Notes: a model not told the origin generated them from the letters alone. DNA of 64,000 nucleotides from Lentilactobacillus hilgardii DSM 20176 = ATCC 8290 (GCF_000159315.1 NZ_GG669994.1:360681-424680); one strand, 5' to 3'; shown: positions 1 to 8,717, counted from the stretch's first letter. Translations and numbers: made by a program.

Positions 1-105
1 GGAGCTATTCTTAGGCAAACCAGTCTGTAGGTTGTCAATTAGAGAATGATAAAAAGCTGAAACTAAACTTAACGATTTTAAAAGATATTGAGAGGAAGAC
101 GATTT
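1..105. other. window edge upstream of argJ, no gene recognised
   Basis: The stretch before argJ holds no convincing coding region. Reading frames across the left edge end at stops near 30 and 49, and the few residues they give could not be matched to argC or any other gene. No clear promoter or ArgR operator was found. A Shine-Dalgarno sequence (AGAGGAAG) at 91-98 belongs to argJ. Confidence 0.5.
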
Positions 106-1314
106 ATGCAAATAACGAGTGAAAGTTCCATTGAAGTAAGCACATTTGAGTGGCCGGCAGGATTTTATACAGATGCCGGTCACGCTGGTTTAAAAAAGGG
201 AGCGGATGATCTTGGCTGGCTTGTTTCCAAGGTGCCGGCAGACGCTGCAGGTGTTTATACCACCAATCAATTTCAAGCTGCGCCAACAGCTTTAACCAAG
301 CAAACCATTAACCTGGCCCATAAATTGCAGGCAATTGTGATGAATAGCGGTAATGCCAATTCCTGTACAGGCGTGCAGGGGACACATGATGCAGCGGCTA
401 TGCAAAAGGCTGCCGCCGATAAATTAAAAATTGATTCAAACTTGGTTGGGGTTGCTTCAACCGGAGTTATCGGGGAGCAATTACCACTTGATAAGATAAA
501 AAAAGGCATCGACGGTTTGGGCTTAACAAAATCCGATGATGTTACCAAAGCGGTTTTAACAACGGATACGCATGCAAAAACCATTACCGTCACCTGTCTA
601 ATTGATAACAAAAAGGTGACTTTAACCGGATTTTGCAAAGGCTCAGGTATGATTCATCCTAATATGGCCACCATGTTGGGATTTGTGACGACCGATGCGG
701 CAATTGAGGGAAATCAACTTCAGGGCCTATTAAGTGAAACCGTGAATCAGACATTTAATCAAATTACCGTTGATGGCGATACTTCTACAAATGATATGGT
801 TGTTGTGATGGCAAATGGGCAGGCCGGAAATGACTCATTGACACCGTCCCATGAAGATTATCCGACGTTTGTGAAAGCTTTTAAGCTGGTCTTGTCACAC
901 TTAGCCAAGGAGATTGCCGGGGATGGTGAAGGGGCTTCCAAATTGGTAGAAGTCAATGTAGCCGGCGCCTATAACGCACTTGAAGGTCAACAGGTAGCCA
1001 AGACCATTGTCGGATCCAATCTTGTTAAGGCAATGATCTTTGGAGGCGATGCAAATTGGGGCCGTGTGATGCAGGCGATCGGGCAGACAACGGCACACGT
1101 TGATCTGAATGGTGTGAGTGTCTCAATCAACGGCATTCAAATGGTTAAAAATAGTCTGGCAGCTGATTATAGTGAGAACGAGGTTGCCAAAACATTGACA
1201 GAAAAAATGGTTACGATTGATGTTGATTTGAATGCCGGTACTGATACCGGTACCGCTTGGGGATGCGATTTAACGTATAAATACGTTCAGATCAATGCCT
1301 CATACCGAAGCTAG
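106..1314 (+). CDS. argJ: glutamate N-acetyltransferase / amino-acid acetyltransferase (ArgJ)
   Basis: ArgJ moves the acetyl group from N-acetylornithine to glutamate, recycling acetate in arginine synthesis; bifunctional forms also acetylate glutamate from acetyl-CoA. The 402-residue length is typical. The self-cleavage site is visible as KGSGMIHPNMATML: the family cuts before the threonine (Thr189 here), giving alpha and beta chains. An in-frame TTG exists at 88, but AGAGGAAG at 91-98 is correctly spaced only for the ATG at 106. argB starts 13 nt after the stop, and its Shine-Dalgarno overlaps the argJ stop, so the genes are one operon. Whether this copy is mono- or bifunctional cannot be told from sequence. 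Confidence 0.95.
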   Translation: MQITSESSIEVSTFEWPAGFYTDAGHAGLKKGADDLGWLVSKVPADAAGVYTTNQFQAAPTALTKQTINLAHKLQAIVMNSGNANSCTGVQGTHDAAAMQKAAADKLKIDSNLVGVASTGVIGEQLPLDKIKKGIDGLGLTKSDDVTKAVLTTDTHAKTITVTCLIDNKKVTLTGFCKGSGMIHPNMATMLGFVTTDAAIEGNQLQGLLSETVNQTFNQITVDGDTSTNDMVVVMANGQAGNDSLTPSHEDYPTFVKAFKLVLSHLAKEIAGDGEGASKLVEVNVAGAYNALEGQQVAKTIVGSNLVKAMIFGGDANWGRVMQAIGQTTAHVDLNGVSVSINGIQMVKNSLAADYSENEVAKTLTEKMVTIDVDLNAGTDTGTAWGCDLTYKYVQINASYRS

Positions 1315-1326
1315 GGGGAATTGTAA

Positions 1327-2076
1327 ATGGGCCAAACAATTGTCATTAAAATCGGCGGACATGCTGCCGAAAACCTGTCTTCGGAATTCTTTAAACAGCT
1401 TCATCATTGGCACGATGAGGGAAAACAAATTTTGATTGTTCATGGCGGTGGGCCTCAAATTTCTTCTTGGAGCAAGAAGCTGGGATTAACGGTTAAAAAG
1501 ATCGACGGGATTCGGGTAACAGACCCGGATGTACTCAAGGTCACCCAGGCGGTTCTACTGGGACTGGTTCAACCAACGCTCTGTCAGAAGGTAACGGCAG
1601 CAGGGTTACCGGCACTGGGACTAAATGCCACCGGTCATCCGATCATCTTTGGAAACTATTTAAATCAGAAGTTGTTTGGTGAAGTCGGTCAGCTAACTGA
1701 TATCAATCAGGATTACATAGCTACGGCTTTAAAAGATCATATTGGGATCGCGGCACCGTTGGCAGTCGGCCAGGCAGGTCAGTTACTGAATGTCAATGGT
1801 GACGTGGCAGCTGCGGGAATTGCCAGAATGTTGGGTGCAGAAGCGTTTATTTTATTGACCGATGTTCCAGGAGTGATGGTTGAAAACCACGTTCTGTCAA
1901 GTTTGTCGAGACAAAAAGCAAATAAGATGTTTAAAAGTAAACTGATTACGGCCGGGATGCAACCAAAGATTCAGGCGGCTTTTGATGCATTGCAAAATGG
2001 TGTTAAAAAAGTGACGATCACAAATAAACTACAAAGCGCCGGCACAACCTTATTGAATAATCAATTAGTCGGTTAG
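1327..2076 (+). CDS. argB: acetylglutamate kinase
   Basis: ArgB phosphorylates N-acetylglutamate, the second step of the acetylated arginine route. The 249-residue protein has the amino-acid-kinase fold signatures: KIGGHAAENL near the N-terminus, the nucleotide-binding HGGGPQIS, and a C-terminal LTDVPGVM followed by TAGMQPKI. Acetylglutamate kinases that lack an N-terminal extension, as here, are usually not hexameric, so feedback inhibition by arginine may be weak; that is inference from family knowledge. It lies between argJ and argD with short gaps (12 and 20 nt), consistent with a shared transcript. Confidence 0.95.
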   Translation: MGQTIVIKIGGHAAENLSSEFFKQLHHWHDEGKQILIVHGGGPQISSWSKKLGLTVKKIDGIRVTDPDVLKVTQAVLLGLVQPTLCQKVTAAGLPALGLNATGHPIIFGNYLNQKLFGEVGQLTDINQDYIATALKDHIGIAAPLAVGQAGQLLNVNGDVAAAGIARMLGAEAFILLTDVPGVMVENHVLSSLSRQKANKMFKSKLITAGMQPKIQAAFDALQNGVKKVTITNKLQSAGTTLLNNQLVG

Positions 2077-2096
2077 GATTAGGAAGGAAGTTAATT

Positions 2097-3266
2097 ATGA
2101 AGCATATTTTTCCAACATATCAACAATTTCCAATGGAACTGGTTTCCGGTCACGACTGGCATTTGGTAGATAATGATGGCAAAGACTATTTGGATTTCAC
2201 CAGTGGTATCGGGGTTTGCAGCTTTGGTTACAGCAATGAATTGATTCAACAGAATGTTGTTGAGCAGCTTGGCAAGGTCTGGCATACATCAAATCTTTAT
2301 CCAAGCCAGCTGCAGGATGATGTAGCTGAAATGGTGACACCTGAAAGGATGCTGGCATTCTTCTGTAATTCGGGGACTGAAGCCAATGAAGCCGCTTTTA
2401 AGTTGGCTCGAAAGTATACGGGTAAGGCAAAGATTCTGGCATTTAAGAACGGCTTTCATGGCCGGACTTATGGATCAATGTCTTTGACTGGCAATCCGGA
2501 TATTCAAGCCGGTTTTGCACCCCTGGTTCCGGGAATTGATTTTGCTTCTTACAATGACTTTTCCTCGATTGATCAAATGACGTCGGACTATGCAGCAGTC
2601 ATTCTTGAAATTGTTCAAGGAGAAGGCGGTGTTGTGCCGGGAGATAGTCATTGGCTAAAAGCCGTCTCACAAAAATGTCATGAACTGGGTATCTTAATGA
2701 TTGTCGATGAAGTCCAAACGGGAATTGGCCGAACAGGTACGAAATTTGCCTATGAACAGTTTGACGTTGATCCGGATATCGTGACATGTGCCAAGGCGTT
2801 GGGAAATGGGCTGCCAATTGGTGCGATGCTCGGTAAAAAGAAACTGGCCAGTGCGTTTGCCCCCGGTTCACACGGGACAACCTTTGGTGGCAATAAAATC
2901 GCATTGTCTTCGGCAAAGGGTGTTCTGCAACAATTGACTCCAGACTTTTTAAAGATTGTTCAGGTGAAAAGTCAGGTTGTATTTGACGCATTGGAAAAAG
3001 CATTGAGGCCGCTATCGATTGTTAAAGATATTAGCGGTTTGGGATTAATGATCGGCATTCATTTAACCGGCAACGTTAAAGTAGGCGATGTCATTGCCGA
3101 TTTGCAACAACAGGGCATATTGACGCTATCAGCCGAACATAATACGTTACGATTATTGCCGCCACTGGTAATGAGTGAACATGATTTATTGGCAGGGGTT
3201 AATCTGATTCAAAATGAGTTGCAAAAGCAGGCTGTTTTAGAGAAATCGCCGATTGATCAGCTTTAA
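2097..3266 (+). CDS. argD: acetylornithine aminotransferase
   Basis: A PLP-dependent class III aminotransferase that converts N-acetylglutamate semialdehyde to N-acetylornithine. The 389-residue protein shows NSGTEANEAAFKLAR (phosphate-binding region), the cofactor-stacking GFHGRTYGS, IVDEVQTGIGRTG, and the Schiff-base lysine in TCAKALGNGLPIGA (Lys233). AGGAAGG precedes the ATG. It is last in the argJBD run and is closed by a strong terminator. ArgC (the reductase between ArgB and ArgD) is not in the window. Some family members also act on succinyl-diaminopimelate; the operon favours the arginine role. Confidence 0.93.
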   Translation: MKHIFPTYQQFPMELVSGHDWHLVDNDGKDYLDFTSGIGVCSFGYSNELIQQNVVEQLGKVWHTSNLYPSQLQDDVAEMVTPERMLAFFCNSGTEANEAAFKLARKYTGKAKILAFKNGFHGRTYGSMSLTGNPDIQAGFAPLVPGIDFASYNDFSSIDQMTSDYAAVILEIVQGEGGVVPGDSHWLKAVSQKCHELGILMIVDEVQTGIGRTGTKFAYEQFDVDPDIVTCAKALGNGLPIGAMLGKKKLASAFAPGSHGTTFGGNKIALSSAKGVLQQLTPDFLKIVQVKSQVVFDALEKALRPLSIVKDISGLGLMIGIHLTGNVKVGDVIADLQQQGILTLSAEHNTLRLLPPLVMSEHDLLAGVNLIQNELQKQAVLEKSPIDQL

Positions 3267-3276
3267 AAGGGCTATA

Positions 3277-3324
3277 AAAAAGAAGAAATTCACCATATTT
3301 TGAACTGGTGAATTTCTTCTTTTT
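3277..3324. terminator. bidirectional terminator between argD and the ybjQ-like gene
   Basis: A 19-bp stem (3277-3295 with 3306-3324) encloses a 10-nt loop. It is flanked by an A-run on the left and a T-run on the right, so it can stop transcription of both convergent genes. Confidence 0.93.
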
Positions 3325-3341
3325 GTTAGAGAAAATTTAAA

Positions 3342-3671
3342 TTAGTTTGTATACTTAACGGCTGTGCCATACGCAGCAACCGACTGCATATCGGCACCAA
3401 TCGACCCGGAGTCAAAACGCATCATCACCACGGCATCGGCACCCATTTTTTCTGCATTGGCCTGTAGGCGTTGAACAGAAACTTCCCTGGCTTCGTCAAG
3501 CATCTTCGTGTAGTCTTTAATTTCGCCACCAACGATGTTCTTTAAGCTGGCGCCGATATTTCTAACAACGTTTTTGGATTGAGTTGTTAAGCCGAAAACT
3601 TCTCCGATCACTTCATATTCCTTACCTGGAATATGTTCAGTCGTTGAAATAATAAATTTCTTGTCACTCAT
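3342..3671 (-). CDS. YbjQ / UPF0145 family protein
   Basis: A 109-residue cytoplasmic protein of the YbjQ (UPF0145) family, identifiable from the N-terminal [18 protein letters not shown], the central [29 protein letters not shown] and the C-terminal AYGTAV. These proteins form pentamers; the biochemical role is not established, although some databases call them heavy-metal-binding. The ATG at 3671 is preferred over an in-frame TTG at 3686 because GGGAG lies at a good distance before it. It converges with argD. A TATAAT box lies upstream (minus strand, about 3736-3741) without a clear -35. Confidence 0.85.
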   Translation of the reverse strand: MSDKKFIISTTEHIPGKEYEVIGEVFGLTTQSKNVVRNIGASLKNIVGGEIKDYTKMLDEAREVSVQRLQANAEKMGADAVVMMRFDSGSIGADMQSVAAYGTAVKYTN

Positions 3672-3836
3672 AGGATCCACTCCCAACTACTTATTTGAGA
3701 CCTATACCCAAAATCAGCATTGCTGTCTCAATGGTTATTATACTAGTTTCGGCAAGAGGCTGGGGGATGATTGTCTGAGAAAATATGGTAATGGATAACG
3801 TTACGGCTTGGATAACGTCGCAGATTAAACCGCCTT

Positions 3837-5222
3837 TTAGTCCAACGGCGTACTTGATTTGAGTATCTCGGCCGGCCATAACATAAGTTGATAGCCATAT
3901 CCTTGTTGATCAAAGGTTAGACTTTCGCATTCACGTTTGGAAGTAAACGCGGTGTAATGGATATCATTGGCAGTAAAACTGCCGTCACGGACTGACTGGG
4001 TTGGAATGGACGTTAAAATATCATCTGTAACATAGTAAAGCCGGTCGTTTGCCGGATTATAGCTGACACCCTGGTTTGGGGATCCACCACGGTTCTTAAA
4101 GTAGGTTGGGGCAGCCTGGAACTGGACGTCGTGTTGGTCCAAACGACCATAGAAGAACATATACCCTAAACCATTTTTTCGACCCCAGTAGGCATTACCC
4201 TGTTTATCAAATGTCAGGGTGTGTAATTGTAAATTTCCGGAATCACCATGGTACATTTTAAAATTATACTGACGAAGTGGTTTTAAGGAGTCTGTTGTCA
4301 TTTCCAAAACGGTATTGTTTTGATCGCGTGTCTTTAAATCCGTGAGTGTATTATCTTCTACAATGTAAAGGTGTTTATTTTGTGGATTAAAAGAGAGCGT
4401 TTGACCGTGACCGATGTCGACTTGCGGACTTAATTGAGCTGCCTGGGCAACTGCCGCGTATTTAAACAGATCAGGATTCTGTTGCTTAATGCGCTTGATT
4501 TGTTTTTGATCCGTTTCAAGTTGGTTTTCCAATGCAGACAGTTTCTGTCGATTAGCCTTGGTAGCATCTTTTTTGCTTGTTGTTGACTGAAGGTTTTGGA
4601 CCTCGGATTTGACCTTTTTGAGGTCGACATTTGGTGCCTTTAACTGTTCATAAGCATCCTCATATTGTTGATTATGTTGAACGCCTTCGTCTGTGTAGGG
4701 GTTAAAGTAGTTAAAAGCATTCCAGACAATCATCGGATCGGAACCGGCACCTAATTTATTTAAATCTGCTAAATTATATTTAACAATGACGCCTAAATTT
4801 GTGTCACTTCCGTTTGATTCAATAAAATACATATTTCCAGAGTCGTCAAGGGTCACACTTTGAAAGTTACCATGCTGATAATTGGTGACATTGAAGCCAT
4901 CCGGCAGGTATAATTTGGTTTGTAAAGTGGTTTGTTGGGTGCTATCCGGCGTTGTCGAATAAGATTCAACAGTTCCCGGATCGTTTTCATCGATCGTTCT
5001 TTCAATATATTTTCGATCCATGTTTCCTTTGGGTGTCGTGTTGTCAATGACGTTAAGGTTCTTCTGGGTGTAATCTTTCAACACGTTACCGGCGTTAACC
5101 TGGGAAATATTGTTGGCAGGATCGGGCGCGTCGAGAACGTCTGCCGAGACAACTTGTGTTAGACAAAGCATACTAATAAAAGAAAATAAAAGCAGTGCGA
5201 CTGGCTTTAAACGAGTCTTCAT
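3837..5222 (-). CDS. secreted protein with propeller-like repeats and a coiled-coil insert
   Basis: The 461-residue product has a clear signal peptide (KTRLK, hydrophobic LLLFSFISMLCL, cleavage after VVSA, about residue 27) and no membrane anchor or LPXTG motif, so it should be released or wall-associated. Three segments of the type T-L/F-D-x-x-G-x-x-Y (SVTLDDSGNMYFIE, TLTFDKQGNAYWGR, SLTFDQQGYGYQLM) suggest beta-propeller blades. A charged helical stretch, about residues 190-250, looks like a coiled coil inserted between blades. The start is ATG 5222 after AAGGGA; an upstream in-frame TTG overlaps that site. It lies 36 nt behind the broken S-layer-type gene and probably shares its transcript. 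Function not recognised. Confidence 0.75.
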   Translation of the reverse strand: MKTRLKPVALLLFSFISMLCLTQVVSADVLDAPDPANNISQVNAGNVLKDYTQKNLNVIDNTTPKGNMDRKYIERTIDENDPGTVESYSTTPDSTQQTTLQTKLYLPDGFNVTNYQHGNFQSVTLDDSGNMYFIESNGSDTNLGVIVKYNLADLNKLGAGSDPMIVWNAFNYFNPYTDEGVQHNQQYEDAYEQLKAPNVDLKKVKSEVQNLQSTTSKKDATKANRQKLSALENQLETDQKQIKRIKQQNPDLFKYAAVAQAAQLSPQVDIGHGQTLSFNPQNKHLYIVEDNTLTDLKTRDQNNTVLEMTTDSLKPLRQYNFKMYHGDSGNLQLHTLTFDKQGNAYWGRKNGLGYMFFYGRLDQHDVQFQAAPTYFKNRGGSPNQGVSYNPANDRLYYVTDDILTSIPTQSVRDGSFTANDIHYTAFTSKRECESLTFDQQGYGYQLMLWPAEILKSSTPLD

Positions 5223-5258
5223 TTGATTTCGTCCCTTCAATAATTAATGAGTTGATGA

Positions 5259-6896
5259 CTAATTTGTCGTAGCTTGGGCATTATCGGCACTGACATTGAT
5301 ACTAACCGAGCTGCCGAATTTGGCTGCACCAATTGTGGCAAGATCGGCATCCGACAATTTATTATCAGTTAATGAATAACCGGTTCCATCCAAAGCCGTG
5401 ATTGCTTCGTTCGTAATCGCGGTATTGTCCTCGGATCTTAATGTCCAGTTATTACCGGATTGAACGCCCAAGTCGGATCCTTTAGGTGCCGGATCGTCTG
5501 CATCAGTGTTTGTGTAATCGATGGAAGTGACGATTTTTTTGGTTGAAGGATCGACAAAATTAATTCTGACAGCGTTATCCGAAATGTCTGTTGTCTTGGT
5601 CGTTGTCTTCAGGTACACTGAATTTCCGAATTGGGCGTTAGCCAGTTGTTCAAGCTGCGAGGACGATAAAGCATTTAATGAATAACCCGTAGATTTAAGT
5701 GCCGTCTTAATATCAGCCTGGATGGCGTTTTGATCATCACTTGAGAGTCCGGTGGTTCCATTATCGGTTGCTGCGAGTGATTGGCCGGCAGAAGCACCCG
5801 GTTTGGTATAATTAAAAGAACCAATGACGCCATCCGTTTGATTAATAATGTTGATTTGAACAGCATCATTCGGTATTGAATCCGCTTGTGCAGCTGTTAG
5901 TGATGTTTTGCCACCAACGGTTGCTTCGGCGAGATAACCAGTTTGGCTGGCCGAAAGCGTTTCTAATGAATAACCTGTTCCTTTCAGTGCATCTCTGATA
6001 TTGTCCTGGAGTTTCTGCTGATCCAAGGCCCCTAACAGCCAAACTTCGGTGCCGTCATCCGAATAAGAAAGACCGAGTGTTTTCCCGGATTGGGCGTTTG
6101 GCTTTTGATAATCGATATATTTTATCAGTTGTCCGCTGCTGTTAACCAAATCGATACGAACTGCAGTACCGGAAAGGGGATCCTCAGCTTGGGACAATCC
6201 TTTGTAAAGAATCCAGCCGTTAAGTTTAGCCGCTGTTTGGTCAACGCTTGTCACATGAACCCAAGTGTCTCCTTCTCGAGTCCTGGTGCCCATTTTATCA
6301 ATTTTAAACGCGGCATTTTTATAGGCAACGGCATCTCCAACTGTCCTGCCGGCCCCATAAACCGTGTTCATTGGTTCTGTATATGTAACACTTTTACCAT
6401 CGTTGTTCATTCCGGGTGCCGCAATGTTAAATGTGTACTTGGCTAAATTAGTTGGTAGCGGGATTTCCTTGAAAGCTGTGAATTTTTCCAAATCACCGGC
6501 AAATTTTCCGACGTGTTTGCCACCGTAAATCCAACCCCGATACTGTCCGTCAAAAGAAACAATTTTATAATAAACCTGACCATTTTTTGTGGTTGCCTGC
6601 CGGTAGGCAACAAAATTATCGGCCGATGAATCCGATTTTGCCAGTTCTTTGAGCGCAACCTTGCTGATAACCTCCTAGGCTCCCTTTTTGACGGATGGCT
6701 TTGTGTAGAGGGCAGTGGTTCCTGTGAATGTGACGTTACGGTTTTGTGCGTCTGTTGTTAACTTTTGATTGTTGGTAATTTGTTCAGGTACGTGAGCAGC
6801 ACTGGCTTGAGAAGCGATTAACAAAGTGCCGGTTGAAAATAGGCTAAAAGCTGCTAAGCCAAGCACAATCGGACTTTTCCACTTAAACTTATTCAA
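5259..6896 (-). pseudogene. S-layer-type secreted protein gene interrupted by an in-frame amber codon
   Basis: Read through one TAG, a single frame of 545 codons runs from TTG 6896 (GGAGG at 6905-6909) to the stop at 5259. It has a signal peptide (KWKSPIVLGLAAFSLF to ASQASA, about residue 33). Two wall-binding-like segments follow: ALYTKPSVKKGA, then VYYKIVSFDGQYRGWIYGGK, and TREGDTWVHVTS with GWILYKG. Three repeats of about 100 residues end the protein. The N-terminal pattern resembles brevis/buchneri-type S-layer proteins (recalled, not searched). TAG is codon 74 (6675-6677), directly after KKGA, and the frame is otherwise intact, so the native product would be a 73-residue stub. Recent nonsense mutation, a silent paralogue or a sequencing error are all possible. 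No in-frame restart codon lies close behind the stop. Confidence 0.85.
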
Positions 6897-7044
6897 AATA
6901 TAAACCTCCAAACGATTTCTATACATTAGTGAGTACGATATGATGATACCGTGAAATTGTAGTCGAAAATTGGAATTGACAGAACTTTTACCGGACGTAT
7001 ACGGAGATTTTACATTGTTTGAAAATAAGTAGTGAAAAAATAAA

Positions 7045-7068
7045 CCGCTTCTCATTTCTGAGAAGCGG
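7045..7068 (-). terminator. terminator-like hairpin in the leader of the S-layer-type gene
   Basis: CCGCTTCTC pairs with GAGAAGCGG (10 bp counting the inner A-T) around a 4-nt loop. On the minus strand it is followed by a U-rich run (TTTATTTTTT). It lies about 55-78 nt after the predicted start site and about 150 nt before the start codon, so it could end transcription early or act as a 5' stabilising hairpin. Confidence 0.6.
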
Positions 7069-7128
7069 CAAGTGCACTTGTGAGACGCCTAATGTGGTTT
7101 AGAAGATCGTCATCACTATGCAGTAAAT

Positions 7129-7157
7129 ATTATAACGTACATCGTCAGGTTTGACAA
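7129..7157 (-). promoter_or_regulatory. promoter of the S-layer-type gene
   Basis: On the minus strand TTGTCA (7152-7157) is separated by exactly 17 nt from a perfect TATAAT (7129-7134). This implies a 5' untranslated region of about 225 nt before TTG 6896. Long leaders are known for lactobacillus S-layer genes. Confidence 0.8.
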
Positions 7158-7163
7158 AGGCTT

Positions 7164-7215
7164 ATGTGAAAACGGATTAAACTTTCTTACTGAATAATGG
7201 GTAACGTTTTCACAT
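7164..7215. promoter_or_regulatory. 11-bp inverted repeat between divergent genes
   Basis: ATGTGAAAACG (7164-7174) and CGTTTTCACAT (7205-7215) are perfect inverted copies 30 nt apart. They lie just upstream of the minus-strand -35 and about 150 nt before the plus-strand acetyltransferase. The half-site contains TGAAAACG, similar to half of a CcpA cre box, but neither arm is a full cre. The bound regulator is unknown. Confidence 0.5.
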
Positions 7216-7363
7216 GAAAAAGTTAAGGTGATTATGATTGTTCAGCAATGCTTGATTAAGCTTCTTTTGTCGAGTTATGGTTGAATGAGAATGACCAGGC
7301 GTCTAATGATCAATTAGGAGGAACCGCTAACTAATATCAAAGCTGATTGGAGGGCTGTTAGAA

Positions 7364-7840
7364 ATGAAAGTGTATTTGGAAACCGTTAATTGTGATCGTC
7401 AAAATTACCTTAGTTTTTTGAAACTTGCGGATCCCGATGAAACAGTGGTTAAAAGCTATCTTGATTCGGGAGAATTGTTTAAAATTGTGGTGGGGGATAA
7501 AGTGGTTGGCGTTCTTCATTTAGTTGAGATTGATGATGAGACACTTGAAATCAAGAATATAGCGATTTTACCCGAATACCGAGGGCGGCATATTGGTTCA
7601 ACAGCACTTCAAAGCCTTATTGAACTTTGTCGAGGCAATCATTATAAGCGGATATATGTCGGAACAGCCAACTCCAGTATCGAAAACTTCAAATTTTATC
7701 AAAAAAATGGCTTCCGATTTGATCATATTGTACCCGATTTTTTCTTGAATTATGATCAATCGATTTATGAAAATGGCATTCAGGCACTGGATATGCTTTA
7801 TTTGGTGTATCGGTTTGATGATAAAAAGAAAGAGGATTAG
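7364..7840 (+). CDS. GNAT family N-acetyltransferase
   Basis: A 158-residue single-domain acetyltransferase of the GCN5 fold. The acetyl-CoA pyrophosphate-binding motif A is seen as IKNIAILPEYRGRHIGSTAL (R-G-x-x-I-G), followed by YVGTANSSIENFKFYQKNGF, a usual motif B. The substrate cannot be told. The ATG at 7364 has GGAGG about 10 nt upstream. The RluA-type gene begins 1 nt after the stop and has its Shine-Dalgarno inside this gene, so the two are coupled. Confidence 0.85.
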   Translation: MKVYLETVNCDRQNYLSFLKLADPDETVVKSYLDSGELFKIVVGDKVVGVLHLVEIDDETLEIKNIAILPEYRGRHIGSTALQSLIELCRGNHYKRIYVGTANSSIENFKFYQKNGFRFDHIVPDFFLNYDQSIYENGIQALDMLYLVYRFDDKKKED

Positions 7841-7841
7841 A

Positions 7842-8717
7842 TTGAAATTTACTTGGCAAAAACAATCAAATGAACCAAAGACGCTAAAAAAGTTTTTAAA
7901 TACTCACGGAATCAGTCATCGAATGTATAAGAATATCAAGACCAGTGGGCAAGTTTTGATAAACAGTCGATCAAGTGATAGTCAGACTAAACTTGCGGAT
8001 GGTGATCAAGTGACGGTTATTTTACCTGATGAAGCCGGTGACCCAAACGTTGCTGTTAGTGAACAACCAATCAAAGTGGTTTATGAAGATGATAACTGGC
8101 TGGTTGTCGATAAACCGGCAGGCTTAACGGTAGTACCGGGACCTGCTAATCGTGACGATACTTTGGTAAATCGGGTGAAAGGATATTTGGTGCGAGCCGG
8201 CGCAACAGACATGGTGCCACATATTATCACCAGATTGGACCGTTTTACCAGTGGCTTGGTCTTAATTGCAAAGCATCGGTTGGCAAATAGCCTGGCAAAC
8301 GAACTGTTGGCAGCCAAACAGCTCCATAAACGTTACTTAGCGGTTGTGAGTGGTGTTGGTTTGCCGGATCATGGTCGAATTCAAAAACCGATTGCAAAGG
8401 ATCCAAATGGGTATGGTCAGATCATTTCAGATGATGGCCGCTTTTCGGATACCGAATATTGGGTGAGGCAGCGCTTAAATGATGATATGCTGGTGGAGGT
8501 TGCCTTACACACGGGGCGTACCCATCAAATCAGAGTTCATTTTGCGTCTATAGGTCATCCGTTACTGGGCGATCAACTGTATCATGGCCCGATGAATATG
8601 GGAATTGATCGACAAGCACTTCACGCGGTGATGTTAGGTTTTAATGATCCGTTCTCTCAATCGGAGATTAAGCTTAAAAGCCCGTTACCAAAAGATATGA
8701 GCTCAATTTTAGATTAA
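7842..8717 (+). CDS. RluA-family RNA pseudouridine synthase
   Basis: Converts specific uridines in rRNA or tRNA to pseudouridine. The catalytic block is HIITRLDRFTSGLVLIAKH (aspartate in R-L-D), followed by KRYLAVV, the HTGRTHQIRVHFASIGHPLLGD block and a conserved C-terminus. The N-terminal segment (LKKFLNTHGISHRMYKNIKTSGQVLINS) is S4-like, as in RluD-type enzymes. The TTG at 7842 is chosen because AGAGGA precedes it, giving 291 residues; an ATG at 7818 in the same frame is an alternative that overlaps the acetyltransferase. Target uridines are not predictable from this. Confidence 0.88.
   Translation: MKFTWQKQSNEPKTLKKFLNTHGISHRMYKNIKTSGQVLINSRSSDSQTKLADGDQVTVILPDEAGDPNVAVSEQPIKVVYEDDNWLVVDKPAGLTVVPGPANRDDTLVNRVKGYLVRAGATDMVPHIITRLDRFTSGLVLIAKHRLANSLANELLAAKQLHKRYLAVVSGVGLPDHGRIQKPIAKDPNGYGQIISDDGRFSDTEYWVRQRLNDDMLVEVALHTGRTHQIRVHFASIGHPLLGDQLYHGPMNMGIDRQALHAVMLGFNDPFSQSEIKLKSPLPKDMSSILD

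Noticed and set aside
2599-3003. 134-codon minus-strand frame inside argD
   Set aside because: Shadow of the conserved argD coding strand.
3691-3879. Minus-strand 62-codon frame between the secreted protein and the YbjQ-like gene
   Set aside because: Overlaps the end of the secreted protein gene in another frame and has no ribosome-binding site or recognisable similarity.
6443-6658. 71-codon frame just behind the amber codon, preceded by GGAGG
   Set aside because: It is in a different frame from the S-layer body, so it cannot restore that protein. The GGAGG partly comes from the stop codon context and looks fortuitous.
6675-6677. Recoding of TAG as pyrrolysine or another residue
   Set aside because: No sign of a recoding element, and pyrrolysine machinery is not expected in lactobacilli; a nonsense change is simpler.
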